Source: Bacteroidota bacterium
Lineage (GTDB): Bacteria; Bacteroidota; Ignavibacteria; Ignavibacteriales; Ignavibacteriaceae
DNA length: 32,537 nt
Direction of reading: 5' to 3'
NCBI GenBank assembly: GCA_021815365.1
Contig: JAKAGZ010000022.1
Span: 1-32,537, forward strand
Program-made: the position numbers and the translations under genes
The notes under the pieces: generated by a model
Databases searched by the model: none
What the model was told of the DNA's origin: nothing
The model's input: the letters and a program-made list of their open reading frames with translations, nothing else
Part shown: in pieces, positions 16,077-24,561 of the stretch
Layout of the letters: each line of letters opens with the position of its first letter
Numbering within the stretch: position 1 is the stretch's first letter

Positions 16077-16499
16077 ATGAAAAAAATATTAATTCTTTGC
16101 ACAGGAAATTCCTGCAGAAGTCAAATGGCAGAAGGTATCCTGAAATCTTTCGATAAAAATTTAGTTGTTCATTCTGCCGGAGCGAAGCCTGCTGCACGTG
16201 TTCATCCGAAAGCAGTTGAAGTTATGAAAGAGATCGGAATTGATATCAGCAGAAATGAACCGAAACCTGTTGACCGGTTTTTACATGATTCTTTTGATTA
16301 AGTTATAACTGTTTGCAATAACGCAAAAGAGAGCTGCCCGGTCTTTACAGGAAAAGTTGATAAAAGACTGCACATCGGGTTTGATTGTCCGGCTGACATA
16401 ACTGGAAGTGAAGAAGAAATTTTCAGTGAGTTCAGAAGGATACGCGATGAGATAAAAGAAGAGTTCTATAAGTTTTATTTAGCCGACCTGACAACGTAA
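16077..16499 (+). pseudogene. arsC: Arsenate reductase (thioredoxin-coupled type) interrupted by in-frame TAA
   Basis: The frame from ATG 16077 to TAA 16499 reads as a complete ArsC of the low-molecular-weight phosphatase fold, 140 residues plus stop, except that codon 75 (16299-16301) is TAA. Before it: the P-loop CTGNSCRS (Cys8, Arg14) and HSAGAKPAARVHPKAVEVM. After it, without any shift: VITVCNNAKESCPVF with the two redox cysteines seven apart, as Cys82/Cys89 of Staphylococcus ArsC, then HIGFDCPADITGSEEEIF and FRRIRDEIK. The stop replaces the aromatic residue of the usual FDYVITVC-like strand, so one base change from TAT or TAC explains it. The rest shows no decay, so the mutation is recent or a sequencing error; the N-terminal half alone (74 residues) lacks the redox cysteines and should be inactive. 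Confidence 0.85.
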
Positions 16500-16516
16500 T
16501 TGACAATTTTAATATT

Positions 16517-17023
16517 TTAATCCTTCGCAGCGATCGGTTTCCTCTTCCAATAAACATAATCTGTTTCAGCGGGAGTTTCACCGATCATCCTTACAAGCTG
16601 AGCGATCTGTCCCCTGTGATACCACGAATGCCCGAATAGCTGAGTGAGAATTTCTTCAACCCTGTTCGTGTACCAGAGATCTTCAGTGCTTTTATATTCA
16701 AAGACCCTGTTCAGTTTTTTTTCATCTAACTTGCTTAAATAATCTTCCCACGCCGAGTACATTTCATCTGCCATCGGCTGTATGTTTTCGATTTTAATAT
16801 TTTCCGGGAATAAATTTTCCGGCAGGTCTTTCAAAAATCCGAGCCTGTAAAGCCACAACGCTCTTGCGCTGACTATGTGTGCAAAGAGATCAACTGCTTT
16901 ACGGAATTCTTTTGTTTTTCTTTTTTCTTCGGGAACTGCAAGCAGGGATGCTATTGTTTTTACGTGAGCATCTTTTTCATATTCGAACCAATTTCTATAC
17001 TGATTAATTGTAAAGTTTTCCAT
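16517..17023 (-). CDS. DinB-like (YfiT/DUF1572-type) four-helix protein
   Basis: A 168-residue protein of the DinB/YfiT-like superfamily, four-helix bundles that often bind a metal through three histidines and include thiol-dependent transferases (mycothiol or bacillithiol S-transferases). Visible features: an LFAHIVSARALWLYRL helix with one conserved His near residue 49 and HSWYHRGQIAQLVRMIG with two more histidines near 130-134, the usual triad. ETPAETDYVYW near the C-terminus is also typical. Despite the name it is unrelated to the DinB DNA polymerase that happens to be the next gene on the same strand. The function is a guess; a detoxification enzyme is plausible. It is 132 bases from the polymerase gene. 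Confidence 0.88.
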   Translation of the reverse strand: MENFTINQYRNWFEYEKDAHVKTIASLLAVPEEKRKTKEFRKAVDLFAHIVSARALWLYRLGFLKDLPENLFPENIKIENIQPMADEMYSAWEDYLSKLDEKKLNRVFEYKSTEDLWYTNRVEEILTQLFGHSWYHRGQIAQLVRMIGETPAETDYVYWKRKPIAAKD

Positions 17024-17155
17024 TCGATCCTTTTGTTAAATGTTATTGTAAATCAGTGTTATAAGTATATAAAGATATGATGTTACTTGCTATACGCTAT
17101 CTCTGAACGCTAAACGTTATGCACTTTGTACTCCGCGCCCTTTGCACTTCTTCTT
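17024..17155. other. Intergenic stretch with word-like near repeats
   Basis: No gene. About 17090-17150 has repeated short words (acgcta twice; gcactttg and ctttgcac; gctatacgctat), a style seen in dispersed intergenic repeats. No clean promoter or hairpin terminator could be read. Confidence 0.35.
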
Positions 17156-18376
17156 TCAGTCATCTTCAATTTCAAGGTTCGGAATTTGCGTGAACGCAAT
17201 TCTCATCGGGGCAGAATCGAGAGCGGTGTGAGAACCGCAAAAATAAACCGAGTTATTACCATAACGCCTGTTGAGAGAATCTATCGCAGTGTAGAGAGAT
17301 TTTGATCTGTCATAATTCTCAAACAGTGTCGGGATATGTTTTTCTTCTTCTATCAGCTTGAACAGTGAAACTGAAACAGCCAGCGGCGTCTGATGCTTAA
17401 GGGTGTTTTTTGCCCACATTTCATCCAGGTAGTGAAGCAGGTCTTTTGTACTTTGAGTATGTGGGAATCTCATGGCATCTTTCCATCTGTCTCCGCCGGT
17501 ATACTTAACTTTAACGAACATGCATCCTGTAACATATCCGAGGTATCTCATTCTCATTGCAGCTTTTTGAAGAAGACGATTAAGCACAGCATAAGAGCCT
17601 TCTGTATTTCTGAATTTTGGAGAAAGCACGTGCGAGTGCCCGACCGTTGACCTGTGTGTTAACGGGCGCAGCACAATTTTTCCGCGGAGCTGGTCGTACA
17701 TTCTTTCACCTTCAATGCCGCGCCACAGGCGTTTCATCATTTTCTTATCGAGCGCATAAAGTTTTTCGATTGAATCTATGCCGTAATACAGCAGGCGTTT
17801 GTTCATTCTTCTTCCAATACCACAAAGATCGCTTGGCTTGAGTTTATAAAGAATGTCAGGCAGGTCTTTTTCCTCGATCACTACAAGCCCGTCTGGCTTT
17901 TGCATATCTGTTGCTGTTTTTGCGAGAAAAGGATTCGGCGCAATACCGATAGAACAGCGGAGATATTTTCCGACCTTTTTGCTGATCGTATCTTTAATAT
18001 GCCTTGCAAGCCTGACGGCTTCCTCTTTCTGTTTTTGCTTCCCGAGAAGATTGCAAACCATCTCATCAATTGAAATTACTTTCTCAACAGGGATGCAGGA
18101 TTCAACAGCAGCGACCAGTTCATTATGAAATTGTACGTAAACTTTATGTTGAGCTTCTACGACCTTTAAGGCTGGACAGAGTTTTTTTGCATCTCTGATA
18201 GAAGTGCCGGTTCTGATTCCAAAAGCTTTTGCTTCATAACTTGCTGCTATGCAGCAGGTCGTGTCCGTCATAACAGGCGCAACAGCAACCGGTTTGCCGC
18301 GCAGTTCAGGGCGAAGCTGCTGCTCAACAGAAGCGAAGTAGGAATTGAAATCCAGAAACAAATTGCGCAGAGGCAT
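17156..18376 (-). CDS. Y-family DNA polymerase (DinB/Pol IV-like)
   Basis: A translesion polymerase of the Y family, about 406 residues with the start chosen here. Catalytic carboxylates are intact: the first motif is LFLDFNSYFASVEQ (Asp in LDF), and the Ser-Ile-Asp-Glu motif near residue 102-105 supplies the other two, so it is not an ImuB-type inactive paralogue. SYEAKAFGIRTGTSIRDA is the conserved nucleotide-binding stretch, LCGIGRRMNKRLLYYGI is the helix-hairpin-helix thumb, and the little finger follows (RSTVGHSHVL onward). Aromatic Tyr/Phe after Ser may be the steric gate. I see no clear beta-clamp motif at the C-terminus, which ends in an acidic tail; QIPNLE is the nearest match. A TTG four codons upstream is possible, but ATG at 18376 gives the family's normal N-terminus. 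Confidence 0.9.
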   Translation of the reverse strand: MPLRNLFLDFNSYFASVEQQLRPELRGKPVAVAPVMTDTTCCIAASYEAKAFGIRTGTSIRDAKKLCPALKVVEAQHKVYVQFHNELVAAVESCIPVEKVISIDEMVCNLLGKQKQKEEAVRLARHIKDTISKKVGKYLRCSIGIAPNPFLAKTATDMQKPDGLVVIEEKDLPDILYKLKPSDLCGIGRRMNKRLLYYGIDSIEKLYALDKKMMKRLWRGIEGERMYDQLRGKIVLRPLTHRSTVGHSHVLSPKFRNTEGSYAVLNRLLQKAAMRMRYLGYVTGCMFVKVKYTGGDRWKDAMRFPHTQSTKDLLHYLDEMWAKNTLKHQTPLAVSVSLFKLIEEEKHIPTLFENYDRSKSLYTAIDSLNRRYGNNSVYFCGSHTALDSAPMRIAFTQIPNLEIEDD

Positions 18377-18450
18377 AAATCCACACAAACTTACTTGTTT
18401 AAATGGATGAGAAAATTATTAAAAGAATTTATTTAAAGCCAGACAAATTT

Positions 18451-19509
18451 TTAATTTAAAAATTTCAAAACCGCATCGTAAACCATGTCTACATTAAGTT
18501 CTTTTATACATTTGAACTTAATATCTCTGCGGAAACAGATAAGCGGACGGGGAGAATAAATAAAGCAGGGGGAACACTCAAGATTCAGTGAAACGATTCT
18601 GTAGTTTGTTTTCCATGGATGGATGTAAGCCGGGTTGGTAGGACCAATTATTGCAACAACATTCATCTGCATTGCGGAGGCAACATGCATAAGGCTGGAG
18701 TCGTTTGAAACGAAAACTTTACAGTGCTTCATCAGGGCAGCGCTTTGCGGCAGATTTAGTTTTGTAACAGAAAAAATATTTGGTGAATCTGCCAGCGATC
18801 TGATATTTTCCTTCAGCTCATCTTCATCGGGTCCCCCGAAGACCAGAACTTTCGCATTATGTTTTTGGATTAATCTTTTGCCCAGCTCAGCAAATTTTTC
18901 CGATTCCCATCTTCGCTTGATATGATTTTTCAAAACAGCAGTCCCTGGGTGAAAACCTATAACAAGATCTCCTTCGGTAATATTCTTTTCGTTCAGAAAT
19001 TCTCCGGCGGCAGCTTTGTCATCTTCGTTCAGGAAAAATTCAAAAGCAGGTTCTTTATCGAATTTTTTATTTAAGAGCTTTTCAATAAGGAGGATGTTAG
19101 TCTGTGCATTATGAAGGGAATCGTTTTCTGTTATCGTTATGTTGTTAAGCCAGCCGAAGTTTTGAAAATTTTTCCGAAGGTAATTTACACCTGCTCTTTT
19201 TTTAGCGCCAAGCAGAAAGTTTATAACATTATATTCTTTCCTGTTTGAAGGATAAACATTAATTGTTGCATCATATTTTCTGCGCAAGCCCAAAATATAG
19301 TTCAGGGAATTAAGTGTGCCCTCTTTCAGAAATTCAAAAAAATATACGTTATTTACCTGCGGATTTCTTGAATAGATATCCTTGACTCCACGGAACATTA
19401 CCAGCACGTCAATTTGAGCGTCAGGTAATTCCTTCCTGAGCAGTTTTAAGGCGGGAGTAAAAATAAGGGCATCGCCTATTCCTGATAAAGCGAGAATTAA
19501 GATTTTCAT
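18451..19509 (-). CDS. Glycosyltransferase family 9 (heptosyltransferase-like)
   Basis: A 352-residue GT-B enzyme of family GT9, which adds heptose or a related sugar from an ADP-activated donor to the inner core of lipopolysaccharide on the cytoplasmic face of the inner membrane. Seen: ILALSGIGDALIFTPALKLLRKELP at the N-terminal strand (first acceptor-side motif, including GDAL), VIGFHPGTA in the middle, and the donor motif KVFVSNDSSLMHVASAM with AIIGPTNP, the family's most conserved block. Length fits. A hairpin terminator lies just upstream, so it is separate from the large GT117 gene; its start has no Shine-Dalgarno site. The acceptor and the exact sugar are not known. Confidence 0.92.
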   Translation of the reverse strand: MKILILALSGIGDALIFTPALKLLRKELPDAQIDVLVMFRGVKDIYSRNPQVNNVYFFEFLKEGTLNSLNYILGLRRKYDATINVYPSNRKEYNVINFLLGAKKRAGVNYLRKNFQNFGWLNNITITENDSLHNAQTNILLIEKLLNKKFDKEPAFEFFLNEDDKAAAGEFLNEKNITEGDLVIGFHPGTAVLKNHIKRRWESEKFAELGKRLIQKHNAKVLVFGGPDEDELKENIRSLADSPNIFSVTKLNLPQSAALMKHCKVFVSNDSSLMHVASAMQMNVVAIIGPTNPAYIHPWKTNYRIVSLNLECSPCFIYSPRPLICFRRDIKFKCIKELNVDMVYDAVLKFLN

Positions 19510-19540
19510 TTATAAAATTTATTTTCCTTGCTGCAATTTA

Positions 19541-19572
19541 TTCAAAAAATAAGCGGTCAGGAACCGCTTATT
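19541..19572 (-). terminator. Rho-independent terminator after the GT117 gene
   Basis: A perfect 10-base stem (aataagcggt, 19548-19557; accgcttatt, 19563-19572) with a 5-base loop, followed on the minus strand by a run of T (complement of 19544-19549), 26 bases past the stop of the DUF2723 gene. It separates that gene from the GT9 gene transcribed in the same direction. Confidence 0.85.
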
Positions 19573-19597
19573 AAAATATAAAATATTTTTATGGTTT

Positions 19598-22543
19598 TTA
19601 TTTTTTCAATTTATTTACACTATCCTGCTGTGCAACAATACCCTGATATTTTTCCACGTTAGCTTTTACTGTAGGGTCATCGGGATACATCGTCTGAATG
19701 TGTCTCCACAGATCAAGCAGTTTCCGGTTTTCTCCAAGATTCTGATAAATATCTATCAGTACTCTGTATGGAGAAAGGTCTGAAGGATTTTCTTTCAGTG
19801 CATTTTGCGCTTCACTCTCAACTTCGTCGGCAATTTTTTTGTACTTATCTTTTTCTCCGGCATTTAAGTATATAACTCCGATCTCATTATAAATTCTGAA
19901 ATCGAGATTAATAGTGTTTCTCGGGATCTTCACCTGCATCGTGTCGAGGACGGCAATTGCTTTATCTTTTTGATTAATATTTTCATAATAGAGAGCAAGC
20001 CTGATAAATGCATTCCTGTAATTCTGAAGCATTCTCTGGTGATTATCGTCGAAGAAAATTTTTGGATTGTTCAATCCACGGAATTTAAATCCTCTCTTGA
20101 AGTCTTTGCTGTAGCCGAAATTTTCATGCAATAATTCCTGTTCAAGAGCAGGTCTGTTTACAAATTCAACATTCTGATTTCTCTTTTCGGGAACAAGACG
20201 CATTGCCATTCCTTCAATCTTTAAATAATCACCCAACCCTATTCTTGCATCTTCTGAACAGGTGACAGCAAAATAGATCGGACGTTTCCAGTTATTAGAT
20301 TCGATAATTTCTTTTACCATAATATCCTGTACGCGTATAGCTTTTATATTTCCGAAATTCAATGTAGGGTCCATCCTGAAAACAAGCTTTCCGCTTTTGA
20401 TAATTGTTGAATCCTGTATATCCATTCCTTTGGTATTTACATCAGCGGGTACGGGAACTGTTATATCCTGCGCCTGCCATTCAACTGGTCTGATTCGTTC
20501 TATCTGTGAATCTGACATTCTCATATTTACAGTTCCAACGTGATACGGATCGTTGTTCTTCAGTTCTTCGATATACCACGGAGTATTTACAAGGCTGAGG
20601 CAAACAACTTTGACGTCTCTCCTGACTCCTTCGACATCCTGCAAATACCACAGCGGGAAAGTATCGTTGTCACCATTGGTAAATAGGACAGCGTTCGGCG
20701 CACAGCTTTGTAAAAGATTGTACGAATAATCCCATGGAACCCAGTTCTTTGATCTGTCGTGTGTAAAATAATTTGCTCTGATCATATTTAATGGAACAGC
20801 AGCAAAGCTGAAAAGTAGCAGAGCAAAAATTAATATTTTTTGTTTTGAAAGATCGCTTATTTTTTCTGTTATTAAATCTATCAGTCCTCTGAGTCCAACA
20901 GCAATCCAGAGAGCGAAGATCATATACGCACCGACATAAAAATAATCTCTTTCTCTTGGCTGTGGCTGCTGCTGATTCTGGTAAAATGCAGTCAGGTAAC
21001 TCATAAAAATAAAGAGGATAAAAAATATGGAAGCGAGCTTCCAGTCTTTTTTAAAATGAAAATATAAACCAATCAGCCCAAGCAGGAAAGGAATGCCGAA
21101 GAGTGAATCGTGTATATCACCCGCAAAATGGATGTTGAAAATTTTCCCGAACGCATTACCAATTGTGTTAAAAGGCGCAATGTTAGGTCCTGCATCCTGC
21201 ACCCAGCTTTCTCTTCCTGCAAAGTTCCAGAGCAGGTAACGCGTCATCATGTGGTTCATCTGGTATCGCCACCAGAAATCAAGCTCGCTGGAATAGTTTG
21301 TGTAAACTCCCTGCTGGTAAGGTTCTGTTGCGAATCTTCTTTCAAAAATCGGGAAGTCCCCGTACTGCTCTCTGTCGAGGTATGTGATCAAAGTTGAAAT
21401 ATTTTTTGGATTGTTTTCATTCATCGGCGGATTTTGATTAGCACGAATGATAATCATAGTATAAGTTGAAAAGCCAAGCAGAATAAAAACAACGGACATA
21501 AAAACCAGGTGAAGCGTCTGTTTTTTTGTTTTTATGTAATGATGAACAAGATAGATCAGCACAGCAAAAATTACCAGAAAGAAAACCATTGCGGTCAAAA
21601 CGCTGTCGCCCGATATTGAAGCAAGAACGGTCGGCAGTATTTTCACAATTCCCGGGTAAGTAATAAATAAAGCAACACCTCCAACAAGAACAGGAAGGTA
21701 AAATGAACTTCTGTTGAATATTTTTTTCCAGAAAGCACCGATGACTAGTGCGCTGACAGCAGCTATGATCATTTTAAATTTAAAGTCAAAAGCCTGATAT
21801 TCCTCCGGCGACGGCGGTGTCTTGCCTGTTCTGGATGCCCAGAGCGCCATTGATACTAAAATTATAATTACAGCATGACCAATAAAAATATAACCTGATC
21901 TTTTACATGCTTCATCATCTGTAACATACTTGCGCATAACGATCATCATTCCCACGGCTACTATTGCAAGAACACTCATAAGATGAACGCCGGTTGAAAG
22001 ACCTATCAGGTAAGCGATCATAAAAATATATTTTTCATTATCGTTATTGTCAGCCTTTTCACTCCACAGCATCATCAGGTAAACAATAGCTGAGAAAAGA
22101 AATAAGCTCAAACCGAAAACAATACCTTCAGAACCGTTGAACCAGAAAGTATCGCTGAAAGAAAAAGCAAGCGCCCCGATAGCAGCAGGTAAATAAGTGC
22201 TGAGTGCATCAATTAAATTCTTCGGCTCCTTCCCTTTGAAATTTTCAATTACTTTTATCGTTATCAGGTAGAGGAATAAAACTGAAAATGCGCTGGAAAG
22301 AACCGACACAGTATTTATCCTGTGTCCGATATTTTCAAATATCGGTATCATTGAGAAGACTCTGTTTAGCAAAAGGAAAAACGGTGTGCCCGGCGGGTGA
22401 GGCACCTGCAGTGCATAGCCTGCGGCTGTAAATTCACCAACATCCCAAAAAGAAACTGTCGGCTGTGCAGTCATAAATAAAACTGTTGCCGAAATCAGAA
22501 AGATAATTGCCCCGATGATCCTGTAAAGTTTTTTGTAATTCAT
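19598..22543 (-). CDS. DUF2723/GT117 membrane glycosyltransferase with TPR-like tail
   Basis: A 981-residue polytopic protein. The N-terminal motif SFWDVGEFTAAGYALQVPHP (about residues 31-50), with Asp-Val-Gly-Glu-Phe and HPPGTP, is the signature of DUF2723 (CAZy GT117), GT-C-fold relatives of protein O-mannosyltransferases in which the first-loop acidic residues are catalytic. About 12-14 hydrophobic helices follow to near residue 580. A periplasmic section contains FTNGDNDTFPLWYLQDVEGV, also conserved in the family. The last 150 residues are TPR-like helices (RLALYYENINQKDKAIAVL, LIDIYQNLGENRKLLDLW). It probably moves a sugar from a polyprenyl-phosphate donor onto a protein or glycan in the periplasm; neither is known. 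Its own hairpin terminator follows. Confidence 0.92.
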   Translation of the reverse strand: MNYKKLYRIIGAIIFLISATVLFMTAQPTVSFWDVGEFTAAGYALQVPHPPGTPFFLLLNRVFSMIPIFENIGHRINTVSVLSSAFSVLFLYLITIKVIENFKGKEPKNLIDALSTYLPAAIGALAFSFSDTFWFNGSEGIVFGLSLFLFSAIVYLMMLWSEKADNNDNEKYIFMIAYLIGLSTGVHLMSVLAIVAVGMMIVMRKYVTDDEACKRSGYIFIGHAVIIILVSMALWASRTGKTPPSPEEYQAFDFKFKMIIAAVSALVIGAFWKKIFNRSSFYLPVLVGGVALFITYPGIVKILPTVLASISGDSVLTAMVFFLVIFAVLIYLVHHYIKTKKQTLHLVFMSVVFILLGFSTYTMIIIRANQNPPMNENNPKNISTLITYLDREQYGDFPIFERRFATEPYQQGVYTNYSSELDFWWRYQMNHMMTRYLLWNFAGRESWVQDAGPNIAPFNTIGNAFGKIFNIHFAGDIHDSLFGIPFLLGLIGLYFHFKKDWKLASIFFILFIFMSYLTAFYQNQQQPQPRERDYFYVGAYMIFALWIAVGLRGLIDLITEKISDLSKQKILIFALLLFSFAAVPLNMIRANYFTHDRSKNWVPWDYSYNLLQSCAPNAVLFTNGDNDTFPLWYLQDVEGVRRDVKVVCLSLVNTPWYIEELKNNDPYHVGTVNMRMSDSQIERIRPVEWQAQDITVPVPADVNTKGMDIQDSTIIKSGKLVFRMDPTLNFGNIKAIRVQDIMVKEIIESNNWKRPIYFAVTCSEDARIGLGDYLKIEGMAMRLVPEKRNQNVEFVNRPALEQELLHENFGYSKDFKRGFKFRGLNNPKIFFDDNHQRMLQNYRNAFIRLALYYENINQKDKAIAVLDTMQVKIPRNTINLDFRIYNEIGVIYLNAGEKDKYKKIADEVESEAQNALKENPSDLSPYRVLIDIYQNLGENRKLLDLWRHIQTMYPDDPTVKANVEKYQGIVAQQDSVNKLKK

Positions 22544-22640
22544 TTTTTTCTCTGAAAATATTTTACGTTAGATAAGATTAATTGCACAGAATGGAACTGA
22601 TGAACCAAGCCTAAAAAATCTGCCGATTAAAGAATTAGTT

Positions 22641-22859
22641 TTAACTTTTCTTGAAGAAAGAGTCATACTTTGATCTGTCTACAGTAATATTATACTTATC
22701 ATGTAATTCTTTTAACCTTTGCATTGAGAGAGTGTCGAATTCTTCTTCGTCTTTATGACGCTTGATGAACATCTTTAATTCTTCTCTCTCTTTCGGATCC
22801 ATTTTACGCTCATGCCTTTGAAGAGTTTCAAGATATTTTTGCTGATCTCTGAATGACAT
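22641..22859 (-). CDS. Small highly charged cytoplasmic protein
   Basis: A 72-residue protein with no signal or membrane segment, rich in Glu, Lys, Arg and Asp, predicted mostly helical (QQKYLETLQRHERKMDPKE, ELKMFIKRHKDEEEFDTLS) with a terminal DKYNITVDRSKYDSFFKKS. Codon pattern and composition look protein-like and it is bounded by ATG and TAA, but I do not recognise the family. It lies 97 bases upstream of the GT117 gene on the same strand; a link in one transcript is possible. It could be a small regulatory or ribosome-associated protein, but nothing in the sequence shows this. Confidence 0.65.
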   Translation of the reverse strand: MSFRDQQKYLETLQRHERKMDPKEREELKMFIKRHKDEEEFDTLSMQRLKELHDKYNITVDRSKYDSFFKKS

Positions 22860-23101
22860 AAAATGTCTCTTTTTTTTGAGTGGTATTATTGCTTATATTA
22901 ACAAAATATATTCAACAAATAAGATTTTTTAAGTTGTTCTCAAAAATCTTTACCAATGGTGCTAAAATAAATAAACTCATAGCAATTAAAAAGTAAAGAA
23001 CAGCCTTATTTATTGTGAATAAATCTTCAAGTGATTTTTAACTAACAAGTGTTTTGACGAAAATACATGAAATTTGTTCTATTAACATTTGAGGTTCTCT
23101 G

Positions 23102-23740
23102 ATGAAGAGCAATATAGTTCCGGTTGTTTCAATCATTTTAACCGTCTACAACCGGCAGGAATATCTTAAGAGATGCGTTGATTCAATTATTCATCAAAGC
23201 TTTAAGGATTGGGAAGTGATTGCCATAGACGATGGAAGTGAAGATGGTTCAGTACAGATTCTGGAAGAATACGAGGTAAAATTTCATAATGTTAGATTGA
23301 TAAAACAAGACAACATAAAGCTTGCAAGAAGCAGAAACCGTGGAATTGAGGTAGCCGGGTTGAAATATTTAACTTTTATTGACAGTGATGATGAGTACTC
23401 AGTGGATCATATTCAACGACGCGTTGACTTTATGGAAGCAAACAAAAACGTGGATTTTATTCATGGCGGAGTAAAAATAATTGGTAATGAATACGTCAGG
23501 GATAAAAACGATCCCCATAAATTTATTCATCTTTCTGAATGTTCAATAGGCGGGACTTTTTTCGGAAGAACAGAAGTGTTCCGCAGGCTGAATGGTTTTA
23601 GGAATATTCCCTATAGTGAAGATTCTGATTTTCTTGAAAGAGCCGAAAAGCTGTTCAATATCAGGAAGGTTAATTTTGATACATACATTTATCACCGTGA
23701 ATCAGAAAACAGCATTACTAATTCTTATGTTCCCCAATAA
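23102..23740 (+). CDS. Glycosyltransferase family 2, short
   Basis: A 212-residue GT-A fold inverting glycosyltransferase. N-terminal motif SIILTVYNRQEYLKRCVDSI (about residues 10-29), nucleotide-binding EVIAIDDGSEDGS (Asp43, Asp44) and the metal-binding TFIDSDDEYS (Asp94-Asp97) are all present, followed by GGTFFGR and the acceptor-side SEDSDFLERA. It probably adds a sugar to a surface glycan from a UDP- or GDP-sugar on the inner face of the membrane. It is shorter than most GT2 enzymes (250 or more) but has all core motifs, so it appears complete. A GAGG site precedes the ATG. Its end overlaps the rluE-like start by 14 bases. Confidence 0.9.
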   Translation: MKSNIVPVVSIILTVYNRQEYLKRCVDSIIHQSFKDWEVIAIDDGSEDGSVQILEEYEVKFHNVRLIKQDNIKLARSRNRGIEVAGLKYLTFIDSDDEYSVDHIQRRVDFMEANKNVDFIHGGVKIIGNEYVRDKNDPHKFIHLSECSIGGTFFGRTEVFRRLNGFRNIPYSEDSDFLERAEKLFNIRKVNFDTYIYHRESENSITNSYVPQ

Positions 23741-24305
23741 CTTCAGTTATTATATTGTGCATAAACCCTACGGTATGCTTTCGCAGTTTACCGATAAGGC
23801 TGGAAGAAAAACTTTATCAGGGCTTTATAATTTTCCGAAGAATGTTTACCCTGTCGGAAGGCTGGATCTGGACAGCGAAGGGTTGCTTCTTTTAACAGAC
23901 GACAAAACTCTTACTGATTATCTTTTAAATCCGCTTAACTCTCATGAAAAGGAATATTATGTTCAGGTTGAAAAAATACCGACTGAAAAAGAGTTAAATA
24001 GATTAAAAGAAGGTATCGAAATTGAAGGCAAAAAAACATTACCTGCAAAAGTTAAAATGATTGACCTACCTGATTTTCCTGCAAGAGTTCCGCCAATCAG
24101 AGAAAGAAAAAATATACCAAGCTGCTGGCTGAGTCTTGTCATAACCGAAGGGAGAAACAGGCAGGTAAGAAAAATGACGGCAAAAATCGGCTATCCAACA
24201 TTGAGGCTTGTCAGAGTCAGAATTAAAAATTTACTTTTAGGCAATTTAATTTCCGCTGGTGTAAGAGAGCTTACACCAGAAGAAATAAAAGGTTTAAGAA
24301 AGTAA
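23727..24305 (+). CDS. rluE: 23S rRNA pseudouridine synthase, RluE-like
   Basis: A 192-residue RsuA-family pseudouridine synthase lacking an S4 domain. It matches E. coli RluE, which modifies U2457 of 23S rRNA: HKPYGMLSQFTDKAGRKTL near the N-terminus, the catalytic YPVGRLDLDSEGLLLLT (Asp47) and LVITEGRNRQVRKM with LRLVRVRI further on. The frame is open upstream to 23592, but ATG at 23727 gives the normal family N-terminus and overlaps the GT2 gene by 14 bases, which suggests coupled translation. The pairing with a glycosyltransferase is probably accidental. Assignment to RluE rather than RluB/RsuA rests on length and motif similarity. Confidence 0.9.
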   Translation: MFPNNFSYYIVHKPYGMLSQFTDKAGRKTLSGLYNFPKNVYPVGRLDLDSEGLLLLTDDKTLTDYLLNPLNSHEKEYYVQVEKIPTEKELNRLKEGIEIEGKKTLPAKVKMIDLPDFPARVPPIRERKNIPSCWLSLVITEGRNRQVRKMTAKIGYPTLRLVRVRIKNLLLGNLISAGVRELTPEEIKGLRK

Positions 24306-24493
24306 TAATCCTCTAATTTTAACATCACTTATTTTTTCTGTTTCTCAACAACAATTTTTTCGGTTCAGAGGATGAAATTTATTTGCATGAATAAAAAAAT
24401 TTCAGGCAGATAAATGGATTTTCCATGCAGATTGAAAATATTTCTATCCAGGATAATCTCTTACATAATAATTAGTTAGAATCTGATTTCCAT
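24306..24493. other. Intergenic stretch before the lipoprotein module
   Basis: Gene-free, AT-rich. I see no hairpin terminator after the rluE-like stop. It leads into the promoter-like boxes at 24494-24522. Confidence 0.35.
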
Positions 24494-24522
24494 TTGGCAC
24501 AATAATTTACACAGATTATTAA
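24494..24522 (+). promoter_or_regulatory. Candidate promoter of the lipoprotein-barrel module
   Basis: TTGGCA (24494-24499), 17 bases, then TATTAA (24517-24522): a fair housekeeping-type -35/-10 pair. Transcription would start near 24529, leaving a leader of about 33 bases with a strong AAGGAG ribosome site ahead of the ATG at 24562. Confidence 0.5.
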
Positions 24523-24561
24523 AACTGAGTGAAGTAACCAACAAATATAAGGAGTAGTACT

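Noticed and set aside
16299-16301. Recoding of the arsC stop (selenocysteine or pyrrolysine)
   Set aside because: The codon is TAA, not TGA or TAG, and the expected residue at this position is aromatic; simple nonsense mutation is enough.
23592-23726. Longer rluE-like frame opening inside the GT2 gene
   Set aside because: The extra 45 residues do not align with RsuA/RluE proteins and the frame is only open by chance; ATG 23727 gives the normal N-terminus.
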